DNA from: Persicobacter sp. CCB-QB2
Lineage (GTDB): Bacteria; Bacteroidota; Bacteroidia; Cytophagales; Cyclobacteriaceae
NCBI RefSeq assembly: GCF_001274635.1
Contig: NZ_LBGV01000001.1
Coordinates: forward strand, 868,001 to 932,000
DNA length: 64,000 nt
Direction: 5' to 3'
Position 1 is the stretch's first letter. Each line of letters starts with the position of its first letter. The translations under genes and the position numbers were made by a program. This document shows positions 23,871 to 35,061 of this stretch, piece by piece. Below the pieces are notes generated by a model. The model was not told the DNA's origin and searched no databases. It saw only the letters and a program-made list of their open reading frames with translations.

Positions 23871-24812
23871 ATGCGAGCGCTTTTCCTCAATTACAAAAGA
23901 TTTTTTTCCAGCGAATTCCATTTGGAACCTCACTTAAAGGCCCTTTTAGTGGCTGCGGTCTTGCTAACTTTTAATTATTCGTGGAGTGCCTCCGGTTTTG
24001 AAAGAGATTTTATCAGAAAGCTGCCCTGGCTAACGGAAGTGCTCGCACACAGCCTGATGGGTGGCCTTTCTTTTGGCTTGGTGCTTTTTTTATTCCGCAG
24101 GGATAAGCAGTGGGTATCCGGGCTGTCGCAACCGGCCTTTTGGTGGAAATTTGCAGCAGCCTTTTTGATTTATGGTCTTTATCGGACATTCAATCTATCC
24201 GCCTGGTTTTCGGAAGTTTATCCGGCTCCTGATCAATATTTTATTTACAAATGTTTGTATCGTTATGCTCGTTTCGTAATGATGCTCTTTTTGTTATTGC
24301 TCCTATATTATGCATTTGACAAGAAACATTTGTCCAACTTTTATGGACTGGACTTCCGGCTTAAATCCATGAAGCCTTATTGGTGGATATTGGCAGGCAT
24401 GGCCGTAATCATTTTTTTGGCCAGTTTTCTGGAGAGTATTCAGGCGTATTATCCCCTTTATAAAAAAAGTGGGGCACATGCTTTTGTGGCGTATAGGGGA
24501 ATAAAGGAAGTATGGGCATTGGTCTTATTTGAGTCTGCCTACAGCCTGTCTTTTGTAATGGTAGAGCTGTTTTTTCGAGGATTTTTGATCCTGGCATTTT
24601 ATCGATACCTGGGCTCACCTGTGGTTTTGGCCATGGCCATGAGTTATATGGTATTTCATTTTGGAAAGCCTTTGCCGGAGGCCATCAGCTCACTTTTTGG
24701 AGGATATTTACTGGGCATCCTGTCGATGCAAAGCAAAAATATTTGGGGTGGGGTAGTGGTGCATGTGGGAATAGCGCTGCTAATGGAGCTTTTTGCTTTT
24801 CTACAGGGCTAA
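23871..24812 (+). CDS. CPBP-type intramembrane protease-like protein
   Basis: 313 aa with about eight membrane segments. The C-terminal half resembles the CPBP (CAAX protease/bacteriocin-processing, Abi) domain. FVMVELFFRGFLIL is motif 1, but the usual first Glu of EExxR is Val here. YMVFHFGKPLPEA supplies the histidine of motif 2, and GVVVHVGIALLMELFAF the histidine of motif 3. The single Glu of motif 1 with both histidines may still support activity, but a degenerate, non-catalytic member is possible. Its role is unknown; family roles include peptide maturation and immunity. It has a shared terminator with the convergent GH86 gene. Confidence 0.75.
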   Translation: MRALFLNYKRFFSSEFHLEPHLKALLVAAVLLTFNYSWSASGFERDFIRKLPWLTEVLAHSLMGGLSFGLVLFLFRRDKQWVSGLSQPAFWWKFAAAFLIYGLYRTFNLSAWFSEVYPAPDQYFIYKCLYRYARFVMMLFLLLLLYYAFDKKHLSNFYGLDFRLKSMKPYWWILAGMAVIIFLASFLESIQAYYPLYKKSGAHAFVAYRGIKEVWALVLFESAYSLSFVMVELFFRGFLILAFYRYLGSPVVLAMAMSYMVFHFGKPLPEAISSLFGGYLLGILSMQSKNIWGGVVVHVGIALLMELFAFLQG

Positions 24813-24816
24813 AGAA

Positions 24817-24834
24817 AAGGGGCCGAAGCCCCTT
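24817..24834. terminator. Bidirectional terminator
   Basis: AAGGGGC CGAA GCCCCTT, a perfect 7-bp stem with a tetraloop, lies between the convergent CPBP-type and GH86 genes. The T tract is short on both sides. Confidence 0.65.
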
Positions 24835-24840
24835 AAAATG

Positions 24841-27731
24841 TTATTCAATGATGATTTTCCTGACAGATTTACCTCCAGCTCCCTGTATGACCATTTGGTA
24901 TACGCCTGTTCTCAGGTGGGTCTGAAGGTGTAATTTGTTGCGTCCAAGGGTAGGAATTGGTTTTGCTCCCAAACCGTTTTGCCCGATAGATCCACCATGC
25001 GGATATTGATCTGCTGATCCATGGCAGAAGGAATTTCCAGAGTCATCGCTCCGCGGTTCGGGTTAGGGAAAACCAAAATCTGTGGGCCGGTATTCTCCAC
25101 CAGCTGGCGATTATTATTGGCCGTGGTAGGAATAAAGTTCCATTTTTGATTGCCGTTGGAGGCATAGAAATTCCATGTTTGCAGGTATTGGTCGGAGGGG
25201 CGCACATCCAGGGCCTGTCCCCAGCAATGATTCGGTTTGAGGAAAAAAGCTCCGCCTTCTTTTTCAATTTTCCATTGTTGATGAGCACCGCTGGCTTGCG
25301 AGTAGGTTCCCAGGAGGGTTCCATTCTCACATTTTGCATAAGGGACTTCCAGATATTTAACCCCAGCAGACTGATCCAGTAGCTGAAGGGTATAAACATC
25401 ATCTCCCAGATGCCTCAGTTGCCATTTTTGCTGATTAACATTGGCCGGACTGCTATTGATCGGCACCCAATTGTTCTCGGCTGTTGCGGCAATATTTTCG
25501 CCATTGGCAAGCGATCGGATTTCGTAAAGGCCATCCGTTAACAGGGCATCACTTATGGTGAAATTATTGATTTGATCTGTCTTGATATTTTGAGTCCAGT
25601 CGGTGCCTACTGGCCGGATACTTCCTTTTAGCGTATAGGTATTCCCTTCCGTAGGAGTTGAAGGCAGGTTAATACGGATAAAGGTGGTGCCAGCCCCAGT
25701 ACTCACTGTTTTTGTGCCGCTGGCTTGCCATTGGTTATCCTTCCAGAATTCCACCACCAAATCCCGGGCACCGGCTGCACTGTAATTAAAATAGAAATCA
25801 TAGCTATTCTGAACGGGCAGGGAACCGAAATTATGGAAAGTAAACAGGTCGGTGAATGCCGGTTTGCTGTCATATCGCTGAACATCCAGAATCAAAGAGC
25901 TAATAAAGCCCCCGTTGTCCGGGTATTGGATGGTGACGGTATTGTTGGTGTTGAGTAAATCGAATGATACCGGGATATCAATTACCCCGAAGAAATCCTC
26001 CCGATTGGCCTGATCATAACCCGCCCAGTTTTGAGGGACCGGAATGCTGGTGCCATTTACTTTGATCACCGGCAGTTTAGATTTGTCGTGCTTACGGCTG
26101 ATGCCCATCCGGAGAAAAGCTTTACCTGCTCCGGCAGTGCCCAAATTCACATTGTTAAACTCAAAGCTTGTCGTTCCTGCAATCGGAATCAGATGTTGAT
26201 TGTTGTAATACCTTACTGAGCGAAGCGCATTCTGGAAGCTAACATTTTGGGAAAATTGGTATTTCAGTACTGTGGTTTCTCCTGCAATCAGGCTAATGTC
26301 TGATGGAGCATCCTTCAAGGTGGCGCTGGTGAAAATCGGATCCTGATTGGCATAAATTTTCAGCGCTTTTTGATGGACCGACTGAATGTTCTGCGCCTGA
26401 GAAAGCAGGGAGAGGCTCACAGTTTGGGTGGCATCATCCAAATTACTCAATACCACATAGAGTTCACTCCCATTCAAAAAGGCCAGACTTTGAATATCCG
26501 GATTAGCACTGTTGATTTCTACCCGGTGCCCTTTCACTTCAGACCATAATTCATAAAACTTTACCCGTTCCGTATACACCCATTCCGTGTTGCCGTCAAT
26601 CGGTTGTCCGGAATTTTTCGGACGCCAGAGGGCCGCACCATAAGGCTGGTAATTATTGCCGGCATTAATGTGCCAGGTGGATTTTCCACAGTTAAAGGGA
26701 ATGGCTAGATCTATCTTATGTTCCCTTTTGATAAGGTCTATGATGATATGGTTCATCGATTTTACCGACTGTATGCTCTTGACTGCTGAATATTCCGCTC
26801 CGTAACCGGCCTCTATGCCTCCGAATTCTGTAATGGCAAATGGCTTCACCGTTCCCCATTTTATGCGACTGTAAGTTTCTACCAAATCAAGGATGGCATT
26901 GGCGTTGGAGCCGGATCGGCGGGTATCCTGTCCGGTAACATTGATCCCGTCGTAAAGGTGAATGGCAAAGGCATCCATATTTGCTCCGGCCCGGTCCATA
27001 AACATTTTCATACGGGTGTTCCAATGACCAAAATCCCAAAGTTCCATGGATGGCCATGCAGAGGAATAACCCACCACTTTGGTATTGATGCCCCGCGCAT
27101 TAAATTCTGCGCCTATGGCTCCAAACCAATCCGCCATCCGTTCCCTCATCAGTTGATTATCCGGTTGTTCAGCCGAAAATTCAGCATCTCCGGCATGGAC
27201 AAAAGGCTCGTTCATGGGCTCAAAATATTCGGGTAGAAACGCAGGCTCATAAAAGGCTTCAAAATAATCGGCACTCCATTTTGCCGCAGTATTCATGTCA
27301 ATATTCCACCGCACTACATTTTTTGGGTGCTCGGTGACCACATGCCGGCTACTGTGCCGGTACCAGGTGCTGCTGTTTTTGGTGCTGTTAATATTGTTAT
27401 TTCCCCAGCCAGAAATTTCACTGGGATTAGTGGAGTATACCCCAACTTCCCCATTGGCTTTACTTTTAGCAAATGAGAAAGGTCCCCAGAAACCCCTGCC
27501 GAAATTGACCCCCAGCCGGTTGGTAAGGTCCTCATATTCTGTGTTGGTGACCTCTCCATTTCCCCAGGTATCGTGAATGTTGAAGAATTTGGTGCGGTCC
27601 AGTTGACTCACCCCTCCAATATAGAATTGGACGCTGGGATCAATGGTGACCGTATTTTGCCCCCGGACATGGAGGTGAAGGCTGAGCAGTAAGCATAGAA
27701 GTGCCGCTCTATGAAAAAAAAGGATTTTCAT
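24841..27731 (-). CDS. GH86 beta-agarase/porphyranase, secreted, with a frameshift in the T9SS tail
   Basis: Probable endo-hydrolase of red-algal galactans (agarose or porphyran). The start at 27731 opens a signal peptide (ILFFHRAALLCLLLSLHLHV). The GH86-like catalytic domain begins YIGGVSQLDRTKFFNIHDTW, with putative acid/base in YFEPMNEPF (Glu175) and nucleophile in AITEFGG (Glu302). It is followed by a beta-rich region, an ~85-residue module also found in the GH16 neighbour, a ricin-like lectin domain and a T9SS sorting domain (ILVFPNPNRGAMTL). The frame stops at 24914-24912, but a one-base shift near 24945-24952 continues it as LGRNKLHLQTHLRTGVYQMV to IIIE and TAA at 24841. If the shift is real, T9SS export would fail. 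It is co-transcribed with the GH16 gene, 55 bp apart. Confidence 0.82.
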
Positions 27732-27786
27732 GAGTTTAAATTTTGGGTGATGAAAAAATTGACTGGTGAATTCCTTAACCAGCTGA

Positions 27787-29667
27787 TTATTCAATAATTA
27801 ATTTTTCCTGGAATATCGCCTTTCCTGACTTTACCATGAGCAGGTAAATTCCCTGACTCAGTCCCGGACTAACTGCATCAGGCGTGGCAGATTTAGTCAA
27901 TGAGGCTTCGTAAATCTTTTTTCCGGAAAGACTGTAAATCATCAGCTGACATTCCTGTTCAGGCTTTATACTTGCAGGAAGTTGAAGATGAAATTTCCCA
28001 TCAGATGGGTTGGGGTAAAGGATCAGCTTTTCAGTGGAGGCGGCCGGAAGTTGACGCTGATTGCTAGCAGGAATCACTTGCCAGTGCTGATTTCCATTGT
28101 TGGCATCATAGGCCCAGGTATGGATATTATCATCTTGCGGGCGAACATCCAGGGCTTGTCCCCAGCAGTGATGAGGCCGAAGGGTATAGGCATTTCCATT
28201 TTGCTCTATTTTCCATTTTTGGTGGGAACCGCTAGCGCTGCTATGAGTTTTCACCAGACTTCCGTTTTCACAAGCCGCATAGGGCACTTCTAAATATTTA
28301 TTTCCGTCCCAGGTGGCCTTTAATTTTATGGTATAAATGTCATTTCCCTGATGGCTAAGGATCCATTTTTGATCGTCATAGTTCCCAATGGTTACTTCGG
28401 TAGCATTCCAGCTATTCCAGTTGGGGGCTCCCAAATTTTTGCCGCTGGCCACGCTTCTAATCTCATAGGTACCATCCGCGATAATGGCTCCGGCACTGAT
28501 GGAGATGTTGTTGATTTGGGCATTGGCAATATTCTGAGTCCAATCGGTGCCCACCGGGCGGATGCTGGCCTTGAGGATATAATCAGTGCCGGCAGTCGGG
28601 CTATTGGGCAGGCTAATGCTGATGCTTGCACTGCTGGTCCCGGCAGCCACCGTTTTTTTGCTGGCGGCCAGCCAGCTGCCCCCCTTCCATATTTCTACCA
28701 CTACCTCTCTTTGTTGTTGGGCGACATATTGCACGCTAATGTTCTGTGAGCTGCTCATCGGTAAACTGGTGTAGGCTTGACCAAAGGAGATGGTTTCACC
28801 CGCCTGCGGATCATCTTCCAATGTCCAGGCGCGAACCCAGTCGTAGTAAGTGGTGTTTTTGCTATCATCCGCCAATTCTGCCGCCGTCGGGGGAGTTTGC
28901 CAGTCATAGGTTTCGGTTACCAAAAACATTTGCATGGGGCGATCAAAGGGGGTGCTGCTATAATCGGTTCTTGGATTTACCGTATACTGGTACACGCCAT
29001 CAATATAAAATAAAATGGTGTTGGCATCTTTCCAGTAAGCGCCATAAACATGGTAGTCATCTGCTACATTGCCCCCTACCGAGGCGCTGTTACCACGGGA
29101 TTTCCAATCTTCGGCACCGCTACAGGGATTATAAATATAGTGGGTATTGGAATGCATATGGGTGGCAAAAGTGGGGCTTTCCTTAGCCCCTCCAATACAT
29201 TCAATAATGTCTAATTCTGTTTGGGTCTTGGGACAATTGCTACTGTCCCATCGGTTTTTCATCCAAAAGGTGGAAGACATGGAAATCTTACTCGCTTTCA
29301 TTCGACATTCGTAATAGCCGTAATGCCCATTTGTTGCAACGGAGGACACTGCCCCGCCGGCAATGGTGTATTCATTTCCATTCACCCATTCACTTTGGCT
29401 GAGCTTGTAGTTCTTTATTTGCATTTTTCCATTGGTCACCGTTACCGCATTGGGTTTGAAAATAGCCGGCGACCGTCCGACCCAGTAGGGATGATAGTCC
29501 AGCCATTTGTTTTTGTCCAATGCACTTCCATTAAATTCGTCGGAAAAGGCATTGTTTTTCACCCATTTTTTACCAGCAGGAGCCGGATCATTTCCGCTTT
29601 GAAAGGTGGGTTGCGCTGTGGCCTGAAGCATGTAAATGCTCATCAGTAAGCATAATAATTTTCTCAT
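27787..29667 (-). CDS. GH16 beta-agarase/porphyranase, secreted (T9SS)
   Basis: 626 aa. The signal peptide is KLLCLLMSIYMLQATAQ. The GH16 jelly-roll domain (about 30-290) has the catalytic signature TELDIIECIGG (Glu151, Asp153, Glu156), which retains the E-x-D-x-x-E pattern. Family and neighbours point to agar or porphyran as substrate; the exact bond is not readable. It is followed by an ~85-residue module (IWKGGSWLAASKKTV to RPVGTDWTQNI), a ricin-like lectin domain (about 405-540) ending CWGQALDVRPQDDN, and an intact T9SS type A domain (LILYPNPSDGKFHL to FQEKLIIE). It is first of a two-gene operon with GH86 and presumably acts at the cell surface or is released. Confidence 0.88.
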   Translation of the reverse strand: MRKLLCLLMSIYMLQATAQPTFQSGNDPAPAGKKWVKNNAFSDEFNGSALDKNKWLDYHPYWVGRSPAIFKPNAVTVTNGKMQIKNYKLSQSEWVNGNEYTIAGGAVSSVATNGHYGYYECRMKASKISMSSTFWMKNRWDSSNCPKTQTELDIIECIGGAKESPTFATHMHSNTHYIYNPCSGAEDWKSRGNSASVGGNVADDYHVYGAYWKDANTILFYIDGVYQYTVNPRTDYSSTPFDRPMQMFLVTETYDWQTPPTAAELADDSKNTTYYDWVRAWTLEDDPQAGETISFGQAYTSLPMSSSQNISVQYVAQQQREVVVEIWKGGSWLAASKKTVAAGTSSASISISLPNSPTAGTDYILKASIRPVGTDWTQNIANAQINNISISAGAIIADGTYEIRSVASGKNLGAPNWNSWNATEVTIGNYDDQKWILSHQGNDIYTIKLKATWDGNKYLEVPYAACENGSLVKTHSSASGSHQKWKIEQNGNAYTLRPHHCWGQALDVRPQDDNIHTWAYDANNGNQHWQVIPASNQRQLPAASTEKLILYPNPSDGKFHLQLPASIKPEQECQLMIYSLSGKKIYEASLTKSATPDAVSPGLSQGIYLLMVKSGKAIFQEKLIIE

Positions 29668-30354
29668 AGTAATTTGGTGTTGCGTAATCTCAATCCCGTG
29701 CTGACTGCCAGGGGATTAAGGTGATCAAAAAAAATCTAGTGGAAGGTAGTGGATTAGGAGAATACCCTTAGAAAAATTTCAAATGGTTGTTAAGGGGGCA
29801 TTATGTTCAGGCAAGCGGCTATTAGGACAAGAAAAAGAAATAGGGGGAGGCAGAGAAGCTACAATATTGAGCATTGCGCGAAAAGTTTTATTTCCATCAA
29901 TATTATAAATAGAAGAGCATTTCACCGTATTTAAGGGTAACCATTCTTGAGTAGAAATAATTTCTCCCCTCAAAATTCCCCGGTTTCAGGGGGCGGTTCA
30001 TTAGTGGAAATAAGGGGGATCTGCATGGGGACCAGCCTGGGGAAAGGAAGGTGTTTTCCTGTTTCGAGTTTTTTCCATCGAAGCATGTGAAAGACCAGAA
30101 AGCAAGCTTGTCCAAATTGGGGCTGTTTAAAAAAGCAAAACGACTCCATATGCGCTGTCAGTAAAGGCCAAACCTTTATTTTTTGAAATCTAATGGTAAA
30201 TTATTGGGCTTAATTCTGTTTCGGTCGGTGTTTTTTTTAGTCACATGAAAGTCTGAGGATTATCATGTAATTATCATGGTTTTATCGGTATATTAAAATA
30301 CAGTTGGGGGTAGGGTTAGGAAAATTATTTTTTCACCATAAAACCATGAGGCAA
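29668..30354. other. Divergent intergenic region with degraded family-1 element (copy H)
   Basis: Holds the promoters of the GH16-GH86 operon (leftward) and of the EF-G-like gene (rightward), but no consensus -33/-7 pair stands out. A worn family-1 fragment on the minus strand spans about 29985-30140. It is recognised by TTTCGAGTTTTTTCCATCGA, AAAGCAAGCTTGTCCAAATT and the nearby GGCGGTTCATTAG. No gene is seen in between. Confidence 0.55.
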
Positions 30355-32484
30355 ATGAAAGTATTTGATCAGAAACACATCAAAAACATTGTCTTGCTCG
30401 GCTCTACGAAATCAGGCAAGACCACGCTGGCCGAGACGATGATGTTCGAAGCTGGCTTAATTAATCGAAGAGGGAAGGTAGAGGAAGAAAATTCCGTTTC
30501 CGATTATCATGAAATAGAGCATCAGCGCCACAGCTCTGTTTATTCCACTTTGCTTCATACGGAGTGGCGCGATTATAAAATTAACATTCTGGATACCCCC
30601 GGCATAGATGATTTTGTGGGGGAAGTGGTTTCCTCCGTTCGGGCAGCGGATACCTGCTTATTGATGGTGAATGCGCAAACGGGCGTAGAAGTTGGAGATG
30701 AACTGGTGTGGCAACAAATCGAAAGATTTAAAAAGCCCACCATTTTTATTGTCAATCAATTGGATCATCCCAAAGCTGACTTTGAATTCTCCGTAGAGAG
30801 TATCTTCGATACCTTCGGCAGAAATGCGGTGTTGATGCAATACCCCTTACAGCCTGGCCAGGGCTTTCATCAGATTATTGATTTGCTCAAAATGGTGATG
30901 TATGTTTTCCCGGAAGAAGGAGGACGGCCAGAGAAACGCCCCATTCCCGAGGCAGAGCAAGAAAGAGCCAATGATCTGCACAATGCCTTGGTGGAAAAAG
31001 CGGCCGAAAACGATGAACGCCTCATGGATCTCTATTTTGAGAAAGGAAATCTGGAGGAAGATGAACTAAGAGAGGGATTACGGATTGGTATGACAAACCA
31101 TGATGTTTTCCCTATTTTTTGTCTTTCAGCAAAGCAAAATATGGGTTCCGGCCGTTTGATGGGCTTTATTGATAATGTAGCACCCGCCTCTGCCGACCTG
31201 AAACCTGAGCCCCTGACGGATGGTGGGGAATTGAATTATGATTTGAATGGCGATCCCACACTTTTCTTTTTTAAAACCATTAATGAACCCTTCCTGGGGA
31301 AAGTATCCTATTTTAAAGTGATTGCCGGTAAGATAACCACTGATCAGGAACTTTATAATCCAACAACAGAGACGACCGAAAGATTGGGGCAACTCTACAT
31401 CGTAGATGGGAAAAAACGGCATAATGTGGATGAGTTGGTAGCCGGAGATATTGGCGTTGTGGTGAAACTAAAGCATACCTATACCAACCATACCCTTTGC
31501 CTGAAAGGCAAAAACACCATTCTGGAGCCTATTACCTTCCCGGAAGAAAGATTGCGGGTGCATATATGGTCCGAGTCCAAGGATGAAAATGAAAAGCTGG
31601 GAGAAGCTTTGCGGGAAATTGCCCTGGAAGATCCTACCGTTCGGGTAGAATTTTCGAATGAATTAAAGCAATTGATTTTATCCGCCCAGGGGGATCTGCA
31701 TCTGGAGACCATCAAATGGAAGCTTAAAGAAAACTATAATTTAAGTGTGATTTGGGAAATGCCGCGTATCCCTTATCGGGAAACCATCCAAAGACCTGCC
31801 GAAGCCACCTATCGCCATAAAAAGCAATCCGGCGGAGCAGGGCAGTTTGGGGAAGTCCTTCTGAAAATTGATCCCTATTTTGAAGGCATGCCGGAACCCT
31901 CCAAGGATTTACATGTCCGTCATAAGGAAGAAATCGATTTGCCCTGGGGAGGAAAGTTGTTGTTTTATAACTGCATTGTGGGGGGCGCCATTGATGCCCG
32001 CTTTGTTCCTTCCATTAAAAAAGGGGTAATGGAAAAAATGGAAGAGGGTCCTATTACCGGTTCCTATGTTCGGGATGTGCGCGTATTGGTGATGGACGGA
32101 AAAATGCACTCGGTTGATTCCAATGATATCTCCTTCAAAATTGCCGGCGCCAAGGCTTTCTCTTCTGCTTTTGCCCAGGCGAGCCCCAAAATTCTGGAGC
32201 CGATTTATTTGGTCGAAATTACGGTGCCGGATCATCAAATGGGCGATGTGATGACGGAAGTTCAGAGTAGAAGGGGAATGATTTTGGGGATGAATCCGGA
32301 GGATGATCATCAGATTATCACCACTCAAATTCCACAGTCTGAATTGGGAGATTTCTCTACCTCTTTGAAGTCAATCACTCAGGGAAGAGCGCAGTTCCAT
32401 TGGGAATTTCAGGATTATCAGCCCTTACCAGCTAATTTACAGGAAGAGATGGTGCGGGAAGCCACAAAACTGATGGAAGCGTAA
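30355..32484 (+). CDS. Elongation factor G-like GTPase (EF-G paralogue)
   Basis: 709 aa from the ATG at 30355 (MKVFDQKHIKNIVLLGSTKS); ATGs at 30304 and 30346 are alternatives. G1 is GSTKSGKTTL, G3 is NILDTPGIDDF and G4 is FIVNQLDHPK. The switch I element is EIEHQRHSSVYSTLL in place of the canonical EF-G switch I, as in EF-G-like second copies. Domain IV retains GGAGQFGEVLLKI and domain V ends VMTEVQSRRGMILGM. Such paralogues may act in ribosome recycling or stress translation rather than routine translocation; Bacteroides has a related EF-G2 needed for colonisation in carbon starvation. No partner gene lies near it, and it has its own terminator. Confidence 0.88.
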   Translation: MKVFDQKHIKNIVLLGSTKSGKTTLAETMMFEAGLINRRGKVEEENSVSDYHEIEHQRHSSVYSTLLHTEWRDYKINILDTPGIDDFVGEVVSSVRAADTCLLMVNAQTGVEVGDELVWQQIERFKKPTIFIVNQLDHPKADFEFSVESIFDTFGRNAVLMQYPLQPGQGFHQIIDLLKMVMYVFPEEGGRPEKRPIPEAEQERANDLHNALVEKAAENDERLMDLYFEKGNLEEDELREGLRIGMTNHDVFPIFCLSAKQNMGSGRLMGFIDNVAPASADLKPEPLTDGGELNYDLNGDPTLFFFKTINEPFLGKVSYFKVIAGKITTDQELYNPTTETTERLGQLYIVDGKKRHNVDELVAGDIGVVVKLKHTYTNHTLCLKGKNTILEPITFPEERLRVHIWSESKDENEKLGEALREIALEDPTVRVEFSNELKQLILSAQGDLHLETIKWKLKENYNLSVIWEMPRIPYRETIQRPAEATYRHKKQSGGAGQFGEVLLKIDPYFEGMPEPSKDLHVRHKEEIDLPWGGKLLFYNCIVGGAIDARFVPSIKKGVMEKMEEGPITGSYVRDVRVLVMDGKMHSVDSNDISFKIAGAKAFSSAFAQASPKILEPIYLVEITVPDHQMGDVMTEVQSRRGMILGMNPEDDHQIITTQIPQSELGDFSTSLKSITQGRAQFHWEFQDYQPLPANLQEEMVREATKLMEA

Positions 32485-32509
32485 TTGATAGTTGACTTTT
32501 TATAGAGAA

Positions 32510-32540
32510 TGGCGATCCGGAAAAGGGTCGCTATTTTTTT
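32510..32540 (+). terminator. Terminator of the EF-G-like gene
   Basis: GGCGATCC and GGGTCGCT (with wobble) flank a six-base loop and are followed by ATTTTTTT. The 32541-32942 stretch that follows has no gene I can support. Confidence 0.75.
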
Positions 32541-32942
32541 GTCTGCATGGTATGTTATGGTAGAAGGCAAACGTTTTTATTAATTGGGATGAAAGCAGAA
32601 ATATGCTTTTAAGCCGCCATAGAGCTATTTTTTTTGTGCTGAAAGAGTCGGTGGAAGCGAGATGTCGAAGGGAGAAACCAGCCTTAAGATTCGGTTTTCG
32701 ATAAAGGTTTTTTTGCCAAAAACTTAAGAGGCTTATCTTAAATTGTTACTGACGATTAACCCCAATTTTAAGCGTTTTTTAGCCAAAATACAAGACGAAA
32801 ATTTGAAGAATTGTGGAAGGGAGGCCCCTTCTCTCGAGAGAATAGTAGCCATATTGCTGAATATTATCTGAAATCAATTTCAATAATTCAAATTTGAAGT
32901 CTGGTGGTTTTCTACACGCTTGCCAACTATTTAGAGATGATG

Positions 32943-35050
32943 ATGAAACGAAAGTTTACCCTATTTTTTAGCTCATTGCTTTTAAGCGTATTTTTCCATC
33001 AGACGCAGGCGCAACCACAAAGAGAACATGATCCCAGAATGGATTGGTTTGAAGAGGCCAAATTCGGGCTGTTTATCCACTGGGGTGTAAATGCCATTTG
33101 GGAAGGAGTATATCATGGAGAAGAGACCCCCGGTATGCAGAGTGGATTATGCATAATTCCCGCATTCCCATTCCTGAGTACAGAGAAGTCGCCAAGGATT
33201 TTTACCCCGATCAGTATGATCCGGAATATTGGGTGAAATTAGCCAAAGAGGCGGGCATGAAATACCTGGTCATTACCACCAAGCACCATGATGGTTTTGC
33301 CTTGTTTGATTCCCAATACTCGGACTGGAATGCCGTTCAGGCGACCAAATGGGGGAAAGATTTGATCAAGCCCCTGGCAGATGCCTGTCATCGGGAAGGG
33401 ATTAAATTAGGCTTTTATTATTCTCATTCCCTGGACTGGGTAAATGGGGGATACGTAAAGCAACACTGGGATCCGGAACATGCAGCTCCCATTTCTTTTG
33501 ATGAGTATTTGCAGCAGGTGGCCTATCCGCAAGTGACGGAATTGTTGGAAAACTATGGCGCTGTGGATATCATGTGGTGGGATATGCCCAAAGCCATGAG
33601 TGTGGAGCGGACCCAACCTTTTAAAACATTACTGGAAGAACAATACCCTCAAATCATTCAGAATACCCGACTGGGTAATCGAAAAATGGGCGCTTTTTGC
33701 GGGGACTTTGAAACGCCGGAGCAAAATATTCCGGAATTTGTGCAGTTGGATAAATATTGGGAATCCTGCATGACCATGAATCACAACTGGTCCTATAGAA
33801 AAAGTGATCAGGACTGGAAATCACTGAAAGATTTACTGATCAATTTGACCCAGTCAGTGTCAAAGGGTGGAAATTATTTATTAAATATAGGGCCGAAACC
33901 GGATGGCAGCATCCCTCAGGCTAGTATTGAACGCCTGGAAGGTCTTGCAGACTGGATGTCTGTAAATGCTGAAGCTATTCATGGAAGCAGCCATACCCCA
34001 TTTAAGCATTTGCCTTTCTACGGAACGTGTACGCAAAAGGACAATATTTTATACTTCCACATCTATGATTGGCCGGGAGATCAGAAATTGCTAATTCCGG
34101 GATTGAAAAATGAAATCAGTCGGGCATATTTGCTGGCAGATGACCAACAGGCGCTCCATTGGGAAAAGACAGCCCTTGGGCCCGAACTTCAATTGCCTTT
34201 TCATGCAACCGATCCCAATGTGAGTGTATTGGCTGTAGAGGTAGCAGGGGAATTGCAAATAGCAGAAGTAGACGTGGAAGAGCTTCAGGCAGGGAATTTA
34301 TATTCTGCTCAAAAGGCCAAGATAGCGGGTCAGCAGTATTTTGACGCGAAGACCAAATTGGTGCAAAACTGGAAGAGTAAAGGCGAATCTCTTTCCTGGG
34401 AAGTGGATATCAGGCAGCCGGGCCTTTATCGCTTAAGTAGTTTGGTAGATTTCCCCAAAAAGTCAGGGGATTATCACTTTTCTTTGGAAATTGATGGTAA
34501 GCTGCTTCAGCTTCAGTACCCCTCAAGAGAAAGAGGGCAAGTGCACAGTACTGTTTTTAAAATGGGCAGCGTGGCCTTTGAAAGTGCGGGGCGATATACC
34601 ATGAAAATGACTTTGTTGGAAGATCAGGAAATGCCATTTGCGTTCAAAAAAATTCAATTAGATCCGCTTACATTAAGTCAAAATTCGGATGCGCAGGTGG
34701 TGCTACTGGCAAAGGAAGCCATTTTAGAAAAAGGCTTATGGGTGCAGCATAATTCTTACTTGGGAGGCTGGTCAGCAGAGGGCAGTGCCTCCTGGCCATT
34801 CCTGATTACAGAGCAAAGTGGGGAGTTTGATTTATGGATTTCTTTGCGAAACAGCATTCCGCAAGCTATTACGGTTTGGGTGAACCAGGAAGCTTACTCC
34901 TTTCAGGTTCCGGCGACCACTAATGGTTTGCAGCAATTAAAGGTGGGTCGAATTAATGTACCGGAGAGTGGCCAAAATCAATTGAAAGTGCAGGTGTCCG
35001 AGGTGGATAAAGCTTCCGCACTGAATATAGAAAAAATCATTTTGAAATAA
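32943..35050 (+). CDS. GH29 alpha-L-fucosidase, secreted, with a frameshift
   Basis: Predicted exo-alpha-L-fucosidase. The N-terminus is a signal peptide (KFTLFFSSLLLSVFFHQTQA) followed by DWFEEAKFGLFIHWGVNAIW, the GH29 opening. The frame breaks in a run of five C (33127-33131). One extra C would give GVYHGEETPRYAEWIMHNSR and a continuous 702-aa protein. After the break the family blocks are complete: LVITTKHHDGFALFDS, LGFYYSHSLDW, VDIMWWDMPKAM (nucleophile Asp) and GGNYLLNIGPKPDG. A beta-rich C-terminal region of about 350 residues follows and may include carbohydrate-binding modules. As read, the transcript would give only a short N-terminal fragment. No T9SS tail is seen. It may be a sequencing error or a real inactivation. 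Confidence 0.82.
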
Positions 35051-35061
35051 AGGATGGGTTT

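Noticed and set aside
25043..29649. Many plus- and minus-strand frames of 60-146 codons within the GH16 and GH86 genes
   Set aside because: They lie wholly inside long genes with clear domain content and show none themselves.
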